Below, one piece after another: positions 61,449-64,000 of a stretch of 64,000 bases of DNA (position 1 is its first letter; every line of letters starts with the position of its first letter). The notes under the pieces were generated by a model. It was not told the DNA's origin and ran no database searches. It saw only the letters and a program-made list of their open reading frames with translations. The DNA comes from Nitrospirillum amazonense (GTDB lineage Bacteria > Pseudomonadota > Alphaproteobacteria > Azospirillales > Azospirillaceae), in assembly GCF_007828035.1 (NCBI RefSeq), contig NZ_VITV01000012.1, positions 89,431 through 153,430 on the forward strand. The letters run 5' to 3'. The position numbers were made by a program, and so were the translations under genes.

Positions 61449-61484
61449 AAGCCGCCGGGCCGTTGAGGCCCGGGCGGCTTTTTT
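61449..61484 (+). terminator. Intrinsic terminator
   Basis: AAGCCGCCGGGCC (61449-61461) pairs with GGCCCGGGCGGCTT (61467-61480, one bulged G), loop GTTGA, followed by TTTTC (six T in all with the stem). Terminates the small gene; the convergent TPR gene ends at 61484. Confidence 0.9.
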
Positions 61485-63178
61485 CATGCCCTCGGGTTCC
61501 ATTTGTCCAGGGATGCCGCCACCCTGGCCAGCACGCCATACCAGTCGCCGGCCACCTCCTGCCGGAACTGGCGCAGGGTGGGATACCAGGGGCTGTCGTC
61601 ACGGTCGCGCAACCAGCGCCAGTCGGAATCGAAGCGGTTCAGCAGCCACACCGGCCGGCCCAAGGCCCCCGCCAGATGGACGACGGAGGTATCGACGCTG
61701 ATCACCAGGTCCATCGCCTGGACCAGCGCCGCGGTGTCGGCGAAGTCGGCCACACCAGCCATACCGTCGATGACACCGCCGGGCAGACCACCCGCCGCGT
61801 CCGGATCCTTCTGCAGGCTGTGGAATTCCACTTCCGGGCAGGCGGCCACCAGGGACTCGACCTGGGCCCGTGTCAGGGAACGGCGGCGGTCCACCTTGTA
61901 GGTCGGGTTGCCGGCCCAGGCGATGCCGACGCGGGGACGATCCCCGGCTGCAAGTAGGGTGGCCACCGCCGTCAGGTAAGGCGTGGCAGCCGGCACCGTC
62001 TCCAGCCGCGTGTCCAGCGCTAACGGCAGGCTCATCAGGGGGCAGTGCAGATCAAAATCCGGCAGGGGCGTGCCCCGGGCGACGAAGTGTACGTCCCCCA
62101 CCGCCACCAGAGTGGGGGAGGCGCGCAACAGGCGCAGCAGGGGCTGCGGTACCTCCACCACCAGCCGGCGGCAGCGGGCGGCCACCAGGGGAATGTAGCG
62201 GCAGAACTGCAGGGTATCGCCATAGCCCTGCTCGGCATGCAGCAGCAGCGTCCCCCCGGCCATGTCCTCGCCCCGCCAGGTCTTCTGGGCGAAGGGGCGG
62301 CGGTGGGGGCGAAAATCGGGACTGGCCCACCGCCATTCATATGCCGCCCAGCCCCGCGGGTAGTCGCCCAGGCCAAGCCAGGCGAGGCCCAGGTTGTAGC
62401 GGGCCTCGGCATAACGGGGATCGACCGCCAGGGCTGCCTGGTAGCAGGCGATGGCGCCGTCCATGTCGCCCAGCGCCTTCAACGCGCTGCCCAGGTTGTT
62501 GTGCGCCTCCACCAGATGGGGATTGAAGGCCAAGGCGGCGCGGTAGCACGCAATGGCCTCCGCGGTCCGGCCCCGTTCCAGCAGCACGTTGCCCAGATTG
62601 TAGTGGCCCTCCGGATAGGCGGGGCGCAGGGCCAGTGCCTGGCGGTAGGCGGCCTCCGCCCCGTCCAGGTCTTCGCGCTGGCGCAGGGCATTGCCCAGGT
62701 TGCTGTGCGCCTCGGCGAAGGTCGGCCTCAAGGACAGCGCCTGCCGGTACTCGGCCTCCGCTTCGTCCCAGCGGCCATGGTGGCGCAGGATGTTGCCCAG
62801 ATTGCTGTGGGCGTCGGCATTGTCGGGCCGCAGGGCGATCGCCCGCCGGTAGGCGCCCTCGGCGGCATCCAGCCGGCCCAGCTTGGCGAGCGCGATACCG
62901 AGGTTGCCGTGCATGGCGCTGTCGTCCGGCCGCAACGCCACGGCCTCGGCGATCAGTTCGGCGGCGACGGCGGACTGGCCGCGCGCCTGGGCCACCAGGC
63001 CCAGCACGTGCAGGAAGGCCGGCTGGTGCGGGTTCTGGGCCAAGACGCGCCGACAGGCGCTTTCCACCCCGGTCAGGTCGCCGGCATGGAAGCGGGCGAC
63101 CACCTGGTTGTAATCGGCCTGGTTGGGGCTGGCCGGAGCGTGCGCGGTCGCGGTGATTTTGAAAGCCCTCTTTCCCAC
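61484..63178 (-). CDS. TPR protein with C-terminal glycosyltransferase-like domain
   Basis: 564 residues from a GTG at 63178. About eight tetratricopeptide repeats cover residues 20-290 (repeats such as AHSNLGNILRHHGRWDEAEAEYRQAL), then a linker with PFAQKTWRGEDMAGGTLLLHAEQGYGDTLQF and a GT-B-like domain at the end (VGIAWAGNPTYKVDRRRSLT, FHSLQKD, DLVISVDTSVVHLAGALGRPVWLLN, DDSPWYPTLRQFRQ). This TPR-glycosyltransferase (GT9/heptosyltransferase-like) class is common in Rhodospirillales, often near rRNA or flagellin loci; acceptor unknown, protein or O-antigen glycosylation possible. Confidence 0.9.
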   Translation of the reverse strand: MGKRAFKITATAHAPASPNQADYNQVVARFHAGDLTGVESACRRVLAQNPHQPAFLHVLGLVAQARGQSAVAAELIAEAVALRPDDSAMHGNLGIALAKLGRLDAAEGAYRRAIALRPDNADAHSNLGNILRHHGRWDEAEAEYRQALSLRPTFAEAHSNLGNALRQREDLDGAEAAYRQALALRPAYPEGHYNLGNVLLERGRTAEAIACYRAALAFNPHLVEAHNNLGSALKALGDMDGAIACYQAALAVDPRYAEARYNLGLAWLGLGDYPRGWAAYEWRWASPDFRPHRRPFAQKTWRGEDMAGGTLLLHAEQGYGDTLQFCRYIPLVAARCRRLVVEVPQPLLRLLRASPTLVAVGDVHFVARGTPLPDFDLHCPLMSLPLALDTRLETVPAATPYLTAVATLLAAGDRPRVGIAWAGNPTYKVDRRRSLTRAQVESLVAACPEVEFHSLQKDPDAAGGLPGGVIDGMAGVADFADTAALVQAMDLVISVDTSVVHLAGALGRPVWLLNRFDSDWRWLRDRDDSPWYPTLRQFRQEVAGDWYGVLARVAASLDKWNPRA

Positions 63179-63236
63179 TGTCCCTCAGCTTTACACGGGA
63201 GGGGCGGGGAAAGCGGGCGGTCAAAAGGGCGGGCCT

Positions 63237-63674
63237 TCAGGGCTCACCCCAATAATCGCCGAAGATCCAGACGTGGCCCTCCAGGTCGCGGGCCACATAC
63301 TCGCGGGTGCCATGGCCGGTGTCGTGCGGGTCGGTCAGGATGTCGGCACCGGCGGCGCGCGCCCGGGCATGGTGGGCATCGACACCATCCAGCGCCACCC
63401 ACACCCCCTGGTTCAGACCGTTCAGCACCCGGGGGCTATGCATGCCGTAACGGTCGACCGGGTTGTCAGGCCCCAGCATCAGCAAGGCGTGCCCCAGCTT
63501 CAGCTGGGCGTGGACCACCCGTCCGCGCTCATCCGTGATCACGTGGTGACGGGTGAGGCCGAAGGCGGCGCACAGCCAGTCAACGGCGGCGGCGGGGTCT
63601 TCATAACGCAGCAGGGGAAAGAATTTCGGGCTCCGCGGGCCAGTATCGGGCCCGCCGTCAGGCGCCAGGGTCAT
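63237..63674 (-). CDS. VOC-family (glyoxalase/bleomycin resistance) protein
   Basis: 145 residues from ATG 63674, with AAGGA upstream; a longer frame to 63782 would run over a poor N-terminus. One VOC module: KFFPLLRYEDPAAAVDWLCAAFGL, HAQLKLGHALLMLG, GVWVALDGVDAHHARARAAGADIL and the C-terminal EYVARDLEGHVWIFGDY. PhnB/YycE-like, possible metal or small-molecule binding; function unknown. Confidence 0.9.
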   Translation of the reverse strand: MTLAPDGGPDTGPRSPKFFPLLRYEDPAAAVDWLCAAFGLTRHHVITDERGRVVHAQLKLGHALLMLGPDNPVDRYGMHSPRVLNGLNQGVWVALDGVDAHHARARAAGADILTDPHDTGHGTREYVARDLEGHVWIFGDYWGEP

Positions 63675-63783
63675 GTAACCGTCCTTGCAGTGGCAGGACG
63701 GATACCGGTCCCGCGACAAGGACCATGGTAGCCCGGCTTCAAGGCCGCCGGAACAGGACCAAGGTTCATCATACCATAGCAAT

Positions 63784-63811
63784 AAGGCCGCTCCCTAACG
63801 GGAACGGCCTT
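63784..63811. terminator. Candidate rRNA operon terminator
   Basis: AAGGCCG (63784-63790 region) pairs with CGGCCTT (63805-63811), extended inward by TCCC/GGGA across one mismatch, loop TAAC. It lies about 93 bases past the 23S 3' end on the minus strand, but a T-run is missing on that side. Confidence 0.55.
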
Positions 63812-63903
63812 ACTTGCATTTGTGATGAGGTCTTGAATAACCCGTGTATCGCACCGGGCGTCAGCGCACGGGATTACCGTTGCGCGCGGCGCCGTTAAGG
63901 AGT

Positions 63904-64000
63904 GATCAAGCCGGACGAGCGATTAGTATGGCTTAGCTTCACGCGTTGCCGCGCTTCCACATGCCACCTATTGACGTGCTGGTCTAGCACGGCTCTTCAG
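63904..64000 (-). rRNA. rrl: 23S rRNA, 3' end (partial)
   Basis: On the minus strand the sequence contains the conserved 23S 3' segment: GACCAGCACGTCAATAGGTGG..., GTGGAAGCGCGGCAACGCGT, GAAGCTAAGCCATACTAATCGC, and GGCTTGATCA, characteristic of alphaproteobacterial large-subunit rRNA helices 100-101. The 3' end near 63904 is estimated; the rest of the gene lies beyond the window. No 5S rRNA follows before the VOC gene. Confidence 0.92.

Noticed and set aside
63674..63904. 5S rRNA expected after 23S
   Set aside because: Neither strand shows the 5S start or the conserved loop sequences; only a hairpin is present.

Overview
The window is chromosomal DNA from a high-GC Alphaproteobacterium, most likely of the Rhodospirillales/Azospirillales group. 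This rests on gene order (pgeF-prs-rplY-pth; proA-nadD-rsfS-rlmH ... gpmI-envC-ctpA-divergent polysaccharide deacetylase; mutY/dciA-like/dsbA/dsbA/smc), a PHB-type PhaR regulator, and the 3' end of a 23S rRNA of alphaproteobacterial type at the right edge. Genus is not determined. I see no prophage, insertion sequence, CRISPR array or tRNA gene.

Layout. 1-3.4 kb: end of a MidA-like methyltransferase, pgeF, prs, rplY, pth. 3.4-9 kb: a structured dispersed repeat, three small or secreted proteins of unknown function, a chemotaxis receptor and a Tat-exported GH1 glycosidase. 9.4-15.4 kb: sulfate/thiosulfate transporter genes cysTWA without a binding-protein gene, then proA-nadD-rsfS-rlmH. 15.4-22 kb: an accessory block (flavodoxin, MgtC/DUF4010 protein, aldo/keto reductase, ParDE-type toxin-antitoxin, Lrp regulator, DDAH-like hydrolase, ornithine aminotransferase) lying between rlmH and gpmI, which are usually close neighbours in relatives. 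22.2-28 kb: gpmI-envC-ctpA-deacetylase, a cell-envelope operon, with a second ParDE-type pair overlapping its end. 28.8-34.3 kb: a DJ-1/PfpI protein, a zinc-independent MDR reductase, the polyhydroxyalkanoate genes (phaR, divergent from a PhaE-like gene overlapping a class III PhaC-like gene), a GST and a HIT protein. 34.6-45 kb: a GH17-GT2 beta-glucan synthase of NdvB type, an NTF2-like protein, a secreted GH27 alpha-galactosidase, a phosphatase, secreted unknowns, a DUF1194 VWA protein and mutY. 44.7-50.6 kb: DUF721/DciA-like gene, two DsbA-like thiol oxidoreductases, smc. 50.7-54.6 kb: lipoprotein, CBS protein, GST, and a DUF3034 barrel protein followed after 3 bases by a lipoprotein-type truncated haemoglobin. 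54.6-60.5 kb: an 0.8 kb gene-free leader, then prkA-yeaH-spoVR. 60.5-64 kb: a lipoprotein, a 64-residue protein, a TPR glycosyltransferase-like protein, a VOC protein, and the 23S rRNA 3' end.

How genes work together. The accessory block plausibly carries arginine-to-ornithine-to-glutamate-semialdehyde catabolism under an Lrp regulator. EnvC, CtpA and the deacetylase serve septal and periplasmic peptidoglycan turnover. PhaR, the PhaE-like and the PhaC-like proteins form a PHA locus. PrkA-YeaH-SpoVR is the conserved stress/starvation kinase operon.

The most unusual points are the 245-base out-of-phase overlap of the PhaE-like and PhaC-like genes, the barrel plus lipoprotein-globin pair, a three-hairpin repeat found at two convergent gene ends, several 8-17 base tandem duplications at or just beyond stop codons, and an rRNA operon end without a 5S gene.
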